Assembly (NCBI RefSeq): GCF_021261315.1
Contig: NZ_JAJSAX010000005.1
Span: 62,001 to 126,000 of the forward strand
Source of the DNA: Epilithonimonas sp. JDS
Lineage (GTDB): Bacteria; Bacteroidota; Bacteroidia; Flavobacteriales; Weeksellaceae
Direction of reading: 5' to 3'
DNA: 64,000 nucleotides
Part shown: positions 17,130 to 25,941 of the stretch, piece by piece
Position numbering within the stretch: the first letter of the stretch is position 1
How the letters are laid out: each line of letters starts with the position of its first letter
Position numbers and translations under genes: made by a program
The notes under the pieces: generated by a model
Told to the model about the DNA's origin: nothing
Seen by the model: the letters and a program-made list of their open reading frames with translations, nothing else
The model's database searches: none

Positions 17130-18889
17130 TGAACATTACGGAATTTCTGAACAAGAACACCAAACGATTTCCACAGAAAGCAGCTGTGGGTTTCAAAAAA
17201 GATAATGAATGGAAGGAACTGACTTGGATGAGATTCAAGCAGATGGTTTTCCGCACTGCCAACGCCTTGGTAGAGGCTGGTGTGAAGGAAAATGATAAGG
17301 TGGCGATCTACGCAGACAACTCTCCGGAATGGATCATTATGGATGTTGCCACGCTTGCAATTGGTGCGGTCACAGTTCCTGTCTATTCCACAAACGGCGC
17401 CGATCAGGTAGAATATATCATTAACCACGCAGAACCCAAAATCATTTTAACAGGCGACCAAGAGCAGTACGAGACCTGTCATCAACTATTAAGTAGAACT
17501 ACTGGTGTCGAGAAGATTATCGCTGCTAAAAAGAATTTTACTTTAAAGGGGAATTCCATATTTCTATCAGACTTTATAGAGAAAGCTTCAGATAAATTCA
17601 AGATCGTTGAAAGGTCAGATGAAGATCTGGCGACCATCATTTATACATCTGGAACATCAGGAATTCCGAAAGGTGTGATGTTGACGCACGGCAATTTCCA
17701 AAAAGCATTTGACGCGCACATTGACTTTTTTGATTTCAAGGATTTTGAGAAAGAACAATCATTGGCATTTTTACCACTCAGCCACGTTTTCGAAAGATGT
17801 TGGACCTTATTCTGTTTTTCAGTAGGAGCTAAAGTCAGCTTTCTGGAGAATCCAAAATTGATTGCAAACGCTTTGCAGGAAGTGAAACCTACGACGATGT
17901 GTTCTGTTCCAAGATTCTATCAGAAAATCTATGCTGGCATCAACGAAATGCTTGTGACTGCTTCTCCAACCAAGAAAAAAATATTCGCTTGGGCGATTGA
18001 AACAGGAACTCAAGTTTCGGAAAGAAAAAGAGATCAGCGAAACGTTCCTTTTTTATTAAATCAAAAATATAAGATCGCGAACGCTTTGGTTTTCAATAAA
18101 ATCAAAACAAAATTAGGTGGACGACTTTGGTTTATGCCTTGCGGTGGCGCATCTATTTCTAAAGAAGTAACGCAATTTTTCGATGCGATGGGAATTCATA
18201 TCACCGTTGGTTATGGGATGACGGAAACGACCGCGACCATCACGGCTTTTCCTTTTACAAAATACAAATACGGAACGGCAGGAAAACTAATTGGCGATTC
18301 TCAAATCAAAATAGGAGAGAATGATGAAATTTTGGTGAAAGGAAGTGGTATAATGCAAGGTTACTACAAAAATCCAGAAGAAACAGCGAAGATTTTTACC
18401 GAAGATGGTTGGATGAAAACTGGTGATGCAGGCGTTTTGGATAATGAAGGAAATCTGACCATCACGGACAGGATAAAAGATCTAATGAAAACTTCCAACG
18501 GAAAATACATCGCGCCGCAACCCATTGAAAATATGTTTTCTAACAACAGTTACATCAACCAAATTCTATTGATTGCGGATGACAAACCTTTTGTTTCTGC
18601 TTTGATCGTTCCGAATTTTGAAACTTTGGAAGAGAAGGTAAAAAGTCTTGGTATCACATTCACCAACTGGAAAGAAGTTGTGGAAAACGAAAAAGTACAG
18701 ACTTTCTACCAAAAACTAATTGATGACATCCAAGTGAATCTCTCTGGTTTTGAGAAAATTAAAAAGTTTATCTTGATGCCGGCCGATTTTGAGATCCAAA
18801 GTGGAGAGATCACACCCACCTTAAAAATTAAAAGAAATATTGTTCTCGAAAAATATGCAGAGAAAATCAATATGATTTATAATAAATAG
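17129..18889 (+). CDS. Long-chain fatty-acid-CoA ligase (AMP-forming)
   Basis: 586-residue ANL-superfamily synthetase that activates fatty acids to acyl-CoA through an acyl-adenylate. AMP-binding P-loop YTSGTSGIPKG at 172-182, the VGYGMTETTATIT motif in the middle (A5-like), MKTGDAGVLDNEG (A7) and ITDRIKDLMKTSNGKYIAP (A8 hinge). Length and the LSHVFERCWT motif match FadD15-type ligases. Starts inside the stop of the epimerase (TAATG), the end of a coupled three-gene unit. Confidence 0.93.
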   Translation: MNITEFLNKNTKRFPQKAAVGFKKDNEWKELTWMRFKQMVFRTANALVEAGVKENDKVAIYADNSPEWIIMDVATLAIGAVTVPVYSTNGADQVEYIINHAEPKIILTGDQEQYETCHQLLSRTTGVEKIIAAKKNFTLKGNSIFLSDFIEKASDKFKIVERSDEDLATIIYTSGTSGIPKGVMLTHGNFQKAFDAHIDFFDFKDFEKEQSLAFLPLSHVFERCWTLFCFSVGAKVSFLENPKLIANALQEVKPTTMCSVPRFYQKIYAGINEMLVTASPTKKKIFAWAIETGTQVSERKRDQRNVPFLLNQKYKIANALVFNKIKTKLGGRLWFMPCGGASISKEVTQFFDAMGIHITVGYGMTETTATITAFPFTKYKYGTAGKLIGDSQIKIGENDEILVKGSGIMQGYYKNPEETAKIFTEDGWMKTGDAGVLDNEGNLTITDRIKDLMKTSNGKYIAPQPIENMFSNNSYINQILLIADDKPFVSALIVPNFETLEEKVKSLGITFTNWKEVVENEKVQTFYQKLIDDIQVNLSGFEKIKKFILMPADFEIQSGEITPTLKIKRNIVLEKYAEKINMIYNK

Positions 18890-19023
18890 AATCAAAAACC
18901 AAATCCTGTGTAATAAATAATATTGTTATGATAGTTTTTATCAAATTCTTGACGTTACAAATATTTTTAGAATTGATTAAATTTACAAGCCTTATAATAA
19001 GAATCTAATTTGAAGTTTTATAA

Positions 19024-21882
19024 ATGAATACACAACAATTCGTAAATCGCCACATCAGCCTTAATGAGTCTGATAAAGCGGAAATGCTAAAGAAAGTAGG
19101 AGCAGCGAGTATTGAAGAACTGATCTCACAAACCATTCCGGATGCCATCAGACTGGAGAAAGATCTGGACATCTCGGAACCACTTTCGGAGTATGAGATG
19201 CTTTTACATTCCAAAGAATTGGCATCTAAAAACCTGAATTTCGACAACTATATCGGTTTTGGATACCACAATACCATTTTGCCTTCTCCGATCCAGAGAA
19301 ATATCCTGGAGAATCCAAGCTGGTACACCGCTTACACGCCTTACCAAGCAGAGATTGCACAAGGAAGATTAGAAGCTTTGTTGAATTTCCAAACTGTAGT
19401 TTCTGATCTGACTGGTTTTCCGTTGGCAAATGCCTCTCTTCTTGACGAATCGACCGCTGCTGCAGAAGCAATGCATATGTTCTTCAACAATAGAACCAAG
19501 GATCAGAAAAAAGCCAATGCAACTAAGTTTTTCATCTCAGATCTAGTTCTTCCACAAACAGTTTCTGTTCTTAAAACAAAAGCGGAAGGTCTTGGTATTG
19601 ATATTATTGTAGGGAATCACAGCAACCATCAGTTCAATGATTCTTACTACGGTATTCTATTGCAATATCCGGGGAAGAATGGAATCGTTTTAGATTACAC
19701 AGAAAATATTACTTACTATAAAGAATTCAATCTTCAGGTAGTTGTTGCTTGTGACCCAATGGCTTTGGTTAAGCTAAAATCTCCGGCTGATATGGGCGCA
19801 GATTGTGCGGTTGGAACTTCGCAACGATTCGGTATTCCGATGGGTTATGGTGGTCCTCACGCAGCATTTTTCACTTGTAAGGAAGATTATAAAAGAGATA
19901 TTCCAGGAAGGATCATTGGGGTTTCTCAGGATATGTATGGCAAACGTGCACTCAGAATGGCGCTTCAAACCAGAGAGCAGCACATCAAAAGAGAAAGAGC
20001 AACTTCCAATATTTGTACAGCTCAAGTTTTGCTTGCAGTGATGGCTGGTATGTACGCTGTTTATCACGGACCTAAAGGTTTGAATTTTATTGCTGACCAG
20101 ATCCATTATAAAACCAATGCTTTAGGCGATGCGCTCAAAGTTTTGGGTTATGACATTGTAGATGAGCCAGTTTTCGATACTGTGAAATTCAGATTACACG
20201 AGGAAGAGAAATCTTCTTTGAGAATGAAAATGAGAGATCAGAAGATCAATCTTAATTACTTTTCTCAAGGTATCGTAAGTATTTCCATTAATGAAACGAC
20301 GACGGTTGATAAGTTAAACCAATTGATCGAAGCATTTGCTCAATTCAAAGGGAAACAAGGTTACAAAGTGACTTTGAAGGAAGAGTATTCTATCCCAGCA
20401 GAATTGTTGAGAGAAGATAAAATCCTTGAAGAAGAAGTTTTCAACAAATACCATACTGAGACAGAATTGATGCGTTACATCAAACGTCTGGAAAGAAAAG
20501 ATTTGTCTTTGACACATTCTATGATTTCTTTGGGTTCTTGTACAATGAAACTGAACGCTGCCACCCAAATGATCCCTTTATCTTGGGGAGAATGGGGAAG
20601 TGTTCACCCATTTGTTCCAACAGATCAGGCTGGCGGTTACCAAGAAATGATCAAAGAATTGGAAAAAGACCTTGCTGAAATTACTGGTTTCGCTGGAACT
20701 TCCCTTCAACCAAACTCTGGTGCGCAAGGCGAATATGCCGGACTAATGGTCATCAGAGAATATCATAAAAACAGAGGCGAAGGCCACAGAAATATCGTTC
20801 TGATTCCACAATCTGCGCACGGAACCAATCCGGCTTCTGCAGCGATGGCAGGAATGAAGATTGTGGTTGTCAAGAATCTTGAAAACGGAGAAATCGATTT
20901 TGAAGATTTCAAAGCGAAAACTGAGCAGCATTCCGAGAATTTATCTTGTATTATGATCACTTATCCATCAACGTACGGATTCTTCGATGCAAATATTAAG
21001 GAAATTACAAAACTCACACACGAACACGGAGGACAAGTCTATATGGACGGTGCAAATATGAATGCGCAGGTTGGCTACACAAGTCCTGGGAATATAGGGG
21101 CAGACGTTTGTCACCTGAATCTTCACAAGACCTTCGCCATTCCTCACGGTGGTGGTGGTCCTGGTGTTGGCCCGATCTGTGTGGCGGAGCATTTGGTTCC
21201 ATTCCTACCAACCAATGCGAACATTTCAATCGGTGGAAAAGAAGCGATTGAAGGAATCTCTGCAGCACCTTACGGTTCTGGATTAATTCTTAATATCTCT
21301 TATGCTTACATCAAAATGTTGGGAACTTCAGGTTTGAAGAAAGCAACTGAGCACGCAATCCTTAATGCTAATTATTTGAAAGAAATCTTAGCTGAGCATT
21401 TCCCAATCCTTTATGCGAACGACAAAGGCAGAGTAGCACACGAATGTATCGTGGATTTCCGTCAGTTCAAAACTTTAGGAATTGAGGTGGCTGATATCGC
21501 AAAACGTTTGATGGATTATGGTTTCCACGCACCAACAGTAAGTTTTCCTGTAGCAGGAACATTGATGATAGAACCAACCGAGTCTGAAAATAAAGACGAG
21601 ATCGACAGATTTGCAGAAGCATTGATCAACATCAAAAAAGAAATTGACGAGATAGCAAACGGCGATGCAGACAAAGAAAACAACGTCTTGAAAAACGCGC
21701 CTCACACCGAGCAATTGGTGATCTCAGATTCTTGGGACAAACCTTACGGCAGAGAGAAGGCAGCATATCCATTGGAGTGGGTGAGAACGCATAAATTCTT
21801 TGCTACAGTTGCAAGAATCGATGAAGCGTATGGCGACAGGAATTTGATTTGTACTTGTGAGCCGATTGAAGCTTATATGTAA
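19024..21882 (+). CDS. gcvP: Glycine dehydrogenase (aminomethyl-transferring), P-protein
   Basis: PLP enzyme that decarboxylates glycine and passes the aminomethyl group to the lipoyl H-protein in the glycine cleavage system. 952 residues, fused alpha2-type P-protein with both halves. The PLP lysine is K702 in NLHKTFAIPHGGGG; SLGSCTMKLN near 500 and QPNSGAQGEYAGL near 560 are family signatures. Stand-alone gene with its own terminator; the T and H proteins are not in the window. A lipoate-making enzyme (lipB) occurs at 53605. Confidence 0.97.
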   Translation: MNTQQFVNRHISLNESDKAEMLKKVGAASIEELISQTIPDAIRLEKDLDISEPLSEYEMLLHSKELASKNLNFDNYIGFGYHNTILPSPIQRNILENPSWYTAYTPYQAEIAQGRLEALLNFQTVVSDLTGFPLANASLLDESTAAAEAMHMFFNNRTKDQKKANATKFFISDLVLPQTVSVLKTKAEGLGIDIIVGNHSNHQFNDSYYGILLQYPGKNGIVLDYTENITYYKEFNLQVVVACDPMALVKLKSPADMGADCAVGTSQRFGIPMGYGGPHAAFFTCKEDYKRDIPGRIIGVSQDMYGKRALRMALQTREQHIKRERATSNICTAQVLLAVMAGMYAVYHGPKGLNFIADQIHYKTNALGDALKVLGYDIVDEPVFDTVKFRLHEEEKSSLRMKMRDQKINLNYFSQGIVSISINETTTVDKLNQLIEAFAQFKGKQGYKVTLKEEYSIPAELLREDKILEEEVFNKYHTETELMRYIKRLERKDLSLTHSMISLGSCTMKLNAATQMIPLSWGEWGSVHPFVPTDQAGGYQEMIKELEKDLAEITGFAGTSLQPNSGAQGEYAGLMVIREYHKNRGEGHRNIVLIPQSAHGTNPASAAMAGMKIVVVKNLENGEIDFEDFKAKTEQHSENLSCIMITYPSTYGFFDANIKEITKLTHEHGGQVYMDGANMNAQVGYTSPGNIGADVCHLNLHKTFAIPHGGGGPGVGPICVAEHLVPFLPTNANISIGGKEAIEGISAAPYGSGLILNISYAYIKMLGTSGLKKATEHAILNANYLKEILAEHFPILYANDKGRVAHECIVDFRQFKTLGIEVADIAKRLMDYGFHAPTVSFPVAGTLMIEPTESENKDEIDRFAEALINIKKEIDEIANGDADKENNVLKNAPHTEQLVISDSWDKPYGREKAAYPLEWVRTHKFFATVARIDEAYGDRNLICTCEPIEAYM

Positions 21883-22207
21883 TTTGCAATGATGAATGAT
21901 GAGTTGTGAATGACTTTGTAATTCATTAATAATATAAAAATGAAACCTCTCAAGCGATTGAGAGGTTTTTTTATTTGATTTTAATGGTCGAAGATAAATT
22001 TTAAATACTTGTTTTTTAGTGGCTTTAGCTTAATGAAATCAAGGTTTTTGGTATTTTGAATAATTCAAAATAATAAGCTGCTATAATTATTGGTATGGTA
22101 ATTGGATAAACGAACGCACTCCACTAAATATCGCGGTATTTAGGAAGGTGTAGTATAATTCGTTCAATTATACTTTTATTAAGTAAAACAATTAAAATTT
22201 ATTTTAT
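21883..22207. other. Intergenic region between gcvP and the OmpA gene
   Basis: 325 bp without a gene. It holds the gcvP terminator (21943-21972) and, nearer the OmpA gene, a hairpin with seven-base arms CTAAATA/TATTTAG at 22124-22143, extended imperfectly to about 22119-22152. The strongly expressed-looking porin downstream makes this a likely promoter and 5' leader region; no clean TAnnTTTG was found. Confidence 0.5.
21943..21972 (+). terminator. Intrinsic terminator of gcvP
   Basis: Perfect 11-bp stem AAACCTCTCAA / TTGAGAGGTTT with a GCGA tetraloop and a T-run. An identical stem-loop recurs at 25220-25249. Confidence 0.92.
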
Positions 22208-23644
22208 ATGAAATCAAAATTAGCTATTTTGTCGTTGGCCTTGGCGTGCCCGGCAGTGATGTTCTCGCAAGAAACTATGCAGACAACTTCAACTACAAAC
22301 ACAACTTCTATGGAAACTCCTATGAGTGCTCCTCCAAGTTTAAACAGCTGGTCTGTTTCCTTTGGTGGTGGTATTCCGTGGATGCAGAATGCAGACCTAA
22401 AATCTATCAGCAATGGTAATACACTTGTAGGCTATTCAGCATATTTCAGTATTGATAAGGCAATTTCTCATGCATTTGGTTTGAAGTTGCAGTACGATCG
22501 TGGTGAGACTAGACAAGGCTATTTTAATACTAAAGATGCAGCACCTGCCAACGCAGCAGCTAATCTTCAGGTTGCAGGAAGAACTCAGTATGATGCGATC
22601 TCATTATTGGGAGACGTTAATTTCTCAAACCTTTTGAGAAGAGTAGATAACAAATCTCCTTACAGATGGGCACTTCACGGTTATGCTGGTGTAGGTGTAC
22701 TTGCTTACAGAGCTTACCAAAAGGATGAAATTGGTCAGAGAATGACGACTGAGAGAAAGCCTTTCAAATTTAATTCATTATTCGGACAGGCTGGTGCAGG
22801 TTTGAAATATAAAATCAGCAACAGAGTAGACATCGAAGGAAGATTGATGTATGTTGTAACTGGAGACGAGCAATTCGACGGTGGTGGAAACGATCAGTAC
22901 AGTGCTGTAAACAGAATCAGTGCACACACTTCTGATAATTTCTTCAACACAACATTGGGTCTTACAGTTCATTTAGGTAAAAATTCTAACAGCGTAATGT
23001 GGCACGATCCATTGCAGGATATCTATTCTAAAATCGATGAGCTGAATACTAAAGTTGATAACATTAAATTGTGTAAAACAGGAGATGTTGACAATGACGG
23101 TGTTTGCGACGATTGGGACAGACAGCTTGATACGCCTGCAGGTGCAAGAGTTGACGGTGCTGGTGTAGCATTGGATGTAGATCTTGACGGCGTTATCGAT
23201 CTTAATGATAAATGTGTAACGGTTCCAGGCCCGGTTGAAAATGCTGGTTGTCCTTTGACAAACGCAAACTCCGGAAACGGTACGGTATCTTCTGACGAAA
23301 CTGCAATGAGCGGTATCGAATTCGATTTGAATTCTGACAGAATCTTGCCAAACAACACACCAATCCTTAACAGTGCGATCAACTATATCAACTCTACCAA
23401 CGGATCTTACGTAGTTGTAGGAGCTACTGATACCAGAGGAACTGCTGAGTATAACCAGACGCTTTCTCAAAGAAGAGCAGATAACGTAAAACAATATCTG
23501 GTAACCAACGGTGCTAATTCTTCAAAATTAGAAACACAGGGAAACGGAAAAACAGATTTGAAATATCCAGAATGTGACCCGGCTTCCAAATGTCCTGAAT
23601 GGAAAAATAAAGCTAATAGAAGAGTGTATTTTAAAGCAAAATAA
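22208..23644 (+). CDS. OmpA family outer-membrane protein
   Basis: 478 residues: signal peptide (cleavage near MFSQ), an N-terminal eight-strand-type beta-barrel region up to about residue 255, a calcium-binding thrombospondin type 3-like linker (DVDNDGVCDDWDRQ and DVDLDGVIDLNDKC) and a C-terminal OmpA peptidoglycan-binding domain with TDTRGTAEYNQTLSQRRADNV and the final NRRVYF. It anchors the outer membrane to peptidoglycan and may form a porin. Expressed as a single gene with its own terminator at 23666. Confidence 0.95.
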   Translation: MKSKLAILSLALACPAVMFSQETMQTTSTTNTTSMETPMSAPPSLNSWSVSFGGGIPWMQNADLKSISNGNTLVGYSAYFSIDKAISHAFGLKLQYDRGETRQGYFNTKDAAPANAAANLQVAGRTQYDAISLLGDVNFSNLLRRVDNKSPYRWALHGYAGVGVLAYRAYQKDEIGQRMTTERKPFKFNSLFGQAGAGLKYKISNRVDIEGRLMYVVTGDEQFDGGGNDQYSAVNRISAHTSDNFFNTTLGLTVHLGKNSNSVMWHDPLQDIYSKIDELNTKVDNIKLCKTGDVDNDGVCDDWDRQLDTPAGARVDGAGVALDVDLDGVIDLNDKCVTVPGPVENAGCPLTNANSGNGTVSSDETAMSGIEFDLNSDRILPNNTPILNSAINYINSTNGSYVVVGATDTRGTAEYNQTLSQRRADNVKQYLVTNGANSSKLETQGNGKTDLKYPECDPASKCPEWKNKANRRVYFKAK

Positions 23645-23665
23645 ATTTTACAATTCTATCACTGG

Positions 23666-23698
23666 AGACTGTCAATTTTTTTGGCAGTCTTTTTTTTG
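23666..23698 (+). terminator. Intrinsic terminator of the OmpA gene
   Basis: Arms AGACTGTC (23666-23673) and GGCAGTCT (23683-23690), with one G-U-compatible pair, followed by eight T. Confidence 0.85.
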
Positions 23699-23796
23699 GT
23701 TAATGATCACAGGAATTGAATGCTAAAATTACTGATCAGAAGGCGTGGCTGGAATTTTGTAACCTCTAAAAAATATTAATCACTTCAAAAAATATT

Positions 23797-24483
23797 ATGG
23801 ATTTAGACTGGAATAAACTGTTTATCGGCGACCTGAATTTTAGCTTTGCTTTGGAAATCGTCATTCGTACCCTCATAATGTTCAGCATGGTTTTACTCAT
23901 CCTGCGATTGTCCGGCAAAAAAGGCGTTCGGCAGCTTTCACTTTTTGAGGTGGCGATTATCATTGCACTTGGTTCTGCAGCTGGCGACCCAATGTTTACA
24001 AAAGATGTAGCCATCATTCCGTCGTTCATTGTTTTCATTTCCATCATTTTACTCTACAGAACCATCACGTTTTTTGCGATGAAGAGCGAGAAGTTTGAAA
24101 ATGTCATCGAAGGCGAACCAATCTATGTGATAGAAGAAGGGATGTTTGTTTTGGGTGTCCATAAGGATCACACATTTGCCAAGGATGAGTTTTTCTCCGA
24201 GATGCGCCAGGAATCTATCGAGCACGTTGGACAAGTGAAGACTGCCATTCTGGAAACGACCGGAAATATCAGTTTTTACTATTATCAGGATGATGAAGTA
24301 GGATACGGATTGCCGGTTCTGCCAAAGCCTTACCAGAAAAAATCAAAGCAAATCAAAGATGAGAATATCTATGCCTGCACTTACTGTGGAAATACTGAGA
24401 AGCTGAAAGCCGGAAATCACCACTGCCAACGTTGCAATCAGACAGAATGGGTGACTGGCATCAATACTTTGAGACTGACTTAG
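23797..24483 (+). CDS. DUF421 family membrane protein with C-terminal zinc ribbon
   Basis: 228-residue protein. Residues about 15-85 hold three membrane helices of the DUF421 (YetF-like) N-domain with LRLSGKKGVRQLSLFEVAIIIALGSAAGDP; the cytoplasmic alpha/beta domain follows (IEGEPIYVIEEG). A C-terminal zinc-ribbon-like extension has two CxxC pairs (CTYCGN and CQRCNQ), near residues 198-217. The family is linked with sporulation or stress in Bacillus; the role here is unknown. A DUF2383-type stress protein lies downstream. Confidence 0.92.
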   Translation: MDLDWNKLFIGDLNFSFALEIVIRTLIMFSMVLLILRLSGKKGVRQLSLFEVAIIIALGSAAGDPMFTKDVAIIPSFIVFISIILLYRTITFFAMKSEKFENVIEGEPIYVIEEGMFVLGVHKDHTFAKDEFFSEMRQESIEHVGQVKTAILETTGNISFYYYQDDEVGYGLPVLPKPYQKKSKQIKDENIYACTYCGNTEKLKAGNHHCQRCNQTEWVTGINTLRLT

Positions 24484-24703
24484 AATCAGATTGCTCTTAA
24501 TTTTTCTATTTTATCAGTATCATTAAATTTTTGAAAGGCTAACAATTTCAAGTTGTAATGTTAAAATTTGGACTTAATAATTATCAGTTTAAGTGAATTG
24601 TGAAATTAATTAACCATAAAATATAATGTTTTCACAAAGTCTGTTTATGGCCTCAGCGGGCACCATTATTGCAAAATGACTGGTACACTAAATAAATATT
24701 ATT

Positions 24704-25153
24704 ATGAACAACGACAAATCAATTCCGGTACTGAACGATCTTTTAAACATTACAAACGACAGAATTGCGGGCTTCGCAAAAGTGGAAGACAAGGTTTGGG
24801 AAACCCATTCCGATCTTAGATCGACTTACGACGATATGGTTTCAAGATCTACGGATATGAAAAATGATCTAATCAATCTGATCAATCTCAAAGGTGGCGA
24901 AGCAGATAACTCTACCAGCGTTTCCGGTGCATTCCACAGAGCCTGGATCGATGTGAAAAACACATTCGCTTCCGACAAAGAAGAATCGACATTGGAAAAT
25001 GTAGTCTTCGGAGAGAAAGCAGCCATTGATGCCTACGAAGATGCCCTGGAAAGTGGCGATCTTTGCCCGGAAAGTACAGTTTTGGTTTCTGACCAGTTGC
25101 ATCACCTGAAAGCATCTTATGCCAAGTTCGAAACTTTGGAAAGCATCAAGTAA
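24704..25153 (+). CDS. PA2169-type four-helix-bundle protein (DUF2383)
   Basis: 149 residues, all helix-forming, rich in Asp, Glu and Lys, with the family-like start (LNDLLNITNDRIAGFAKVED) and the middle GAFHRAWIDVKNTF block. Ferritin-like four-helix bundles of this family are typical small stress-associated proteins in soil bacteria; some bind metals, but no function is established. Transcribed alone; the terminator at 25220-25249 closes it. Confidence 0.9.
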   Translation: MNNDKSIPVLNDLLNITNDRIAGFAKVEDKVWETHSDLRSTYDDMVSRSTDMKNDLINLINLKGGEADNSTSVSGAFHRAWIDVKNTFASDKEESTLENVVFGEKAAIDAYEDALESGDLCPESTVLVSDQLHHLKASYAKFETLESIK

Positions 25154-25219
25154 ACTTTGCAAATGACCTTTAACGTTATGTAACCTGAAAACTTACATTA
25201 CTTCAATGATTAAAAAGCA

Positions 25220-25249
25220 AAACCTCTCAAGCGATTGAGAGGTTTTTTT
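25220..25249 (+). terminator. Intrinsic terminator, duplicate of the gcvP one
   Basis: AAACCTCTCAA / TTGAGAGGTTT around GCGA and a T-run, identical in stem and loop to 21943-21972. Confidence 0.92.
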
Positions 25250-25460
25250 CTGTTTTTGATAATGCTGAAAGATCACTGATTTTGCAATCTGACTATTTAA
25301 ATTGAAACCTACTGGTCATCTCGACCAATCTTTCATTTTCCTCGCAATCAGGTATCAACGCTGTACGAAAGACAATCTCTTCCTGACTAAAGATTTTATC
25401 GACTTTGTAAAACCACAAGCTAATCTAAAAAACGCTTAATTTCATATACGAGTCAAAAAT

Positions 25461-25622
25461 AGTGTTAGAGATTAGTCGAGTAGTATTACAGATTACCGGA
25501 GTGGTATTAAAGCTTACCCGAGCAGTATTACAGATTACCGGAGTAGTGTTACACATTAGCCGAGTAGTATTACAGGTTGTCGGAGTAGTGTTACAGAGTG
25601 CCGGAGTGGTCTTATAGAGTAC
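25461..25622. repeat. 21-bp tandem repeat, 7.7 copies
   Basis: Units start at 25461, 25482, 25503, 25524, 25545, 25566 and 25587, with a 15-base partial from 25608. The consensus is AGTATTACAGATTACCGGAG plus T. Copies at 25482 and 25524 are identical; the others differ by a few bases. There are no spacers. In one frame it reads as a heptad VLQITGV-like repeat, but there is no start codon and the frame is short, so it is scored as noncoding. Confidence 0.85.
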
Positions 25623-25799
25623 TTTTTAGCTTAATTGTTTCTGTAGAGATCATTTTTGATGTCGTAAACACATTGGGGATAATCGTTGGTGAAGTAAAGC
25701 TTTTGCAATTTGCTATTGAGTTAATATGAAATGAAGCAGCGTGCTTGCTGGATTCCATAATGTTTGGTAGAAAGATAGGATGGTGGATGAAATAGGAAA

Positions 25800-25912
25800 C
25801 CCTGGCTAGCGAGCGAGGGTTTTGTGGTTGTAGGTTGCTGGTGCGAGTATCTTGCTCGTGCTTTTCGTCTTCTTATGGAACACGAGCGGGACGCTCGCGC
25901 TAGCGGAGGGGG
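25800..25912. repeat. REP-like nested palindrome
   Basis: Inner arms 25841-25860 and 25881-25900 (GTGCGAG..GCTCGTG against CACGAGC..GCTCGCGC) and outer arms around the GCTAGCG blocks at 25803 and near 25899-25906 form a nested hairpin. It is much more GC-rich than its surroundings. From memory, a CACGAGCGGGA(C/T)GCTCGCGCTAGCG motif recurs in flavobacterial genomes as REP-type elements; no RAYT transposase is in the window. Confidence 0.6.
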
Positions 25913-25941
25913 ATTTTTTTAAATCATTGCTGTCGAGACTA

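Larger units (their letters stand above)
25250..25941. other. Gene-free accessory stretch
   Basis: About 690 bp with no supported gene between the four-helix protein and the ATPase-TOPRIM gene. It holds the 21-bp tandem repeat (25461-25622) and the REP-like palindrome (25800-25912). The remaining sequence shows nothing I can name. Confidence 0.6.

Noticed and set aside
18964-18990. Fur-box-like TTTTTAGAATTGATTAAATT upstream of gcvP
   Set aside because: Only about 14 of 23 bases fit the palindrome seen at the haem locus; the second half is missing and gcvP is not an iron gene.
22973-23494. Minus-strand 173-codon frame inside the OmpA gene
   Set aside because: The plus strand carries the OmpA C-terminal domain; the antisense frame is Cys/Arg/Val-rich noise.
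25429-25616. Open frame across the 21-bp repeats reading as a VLQITGV-like heptad repeat protein
   Set aside because: Only GTG starts exist, no ribosome site, about 60 codons, and the repeat drifts at all codon positions. It is treated as a noncoding minisatellite.
25461-25622. CRISPR array
   Set aside because: Units abut directly with no spacers, and no cas gene is present in the window.
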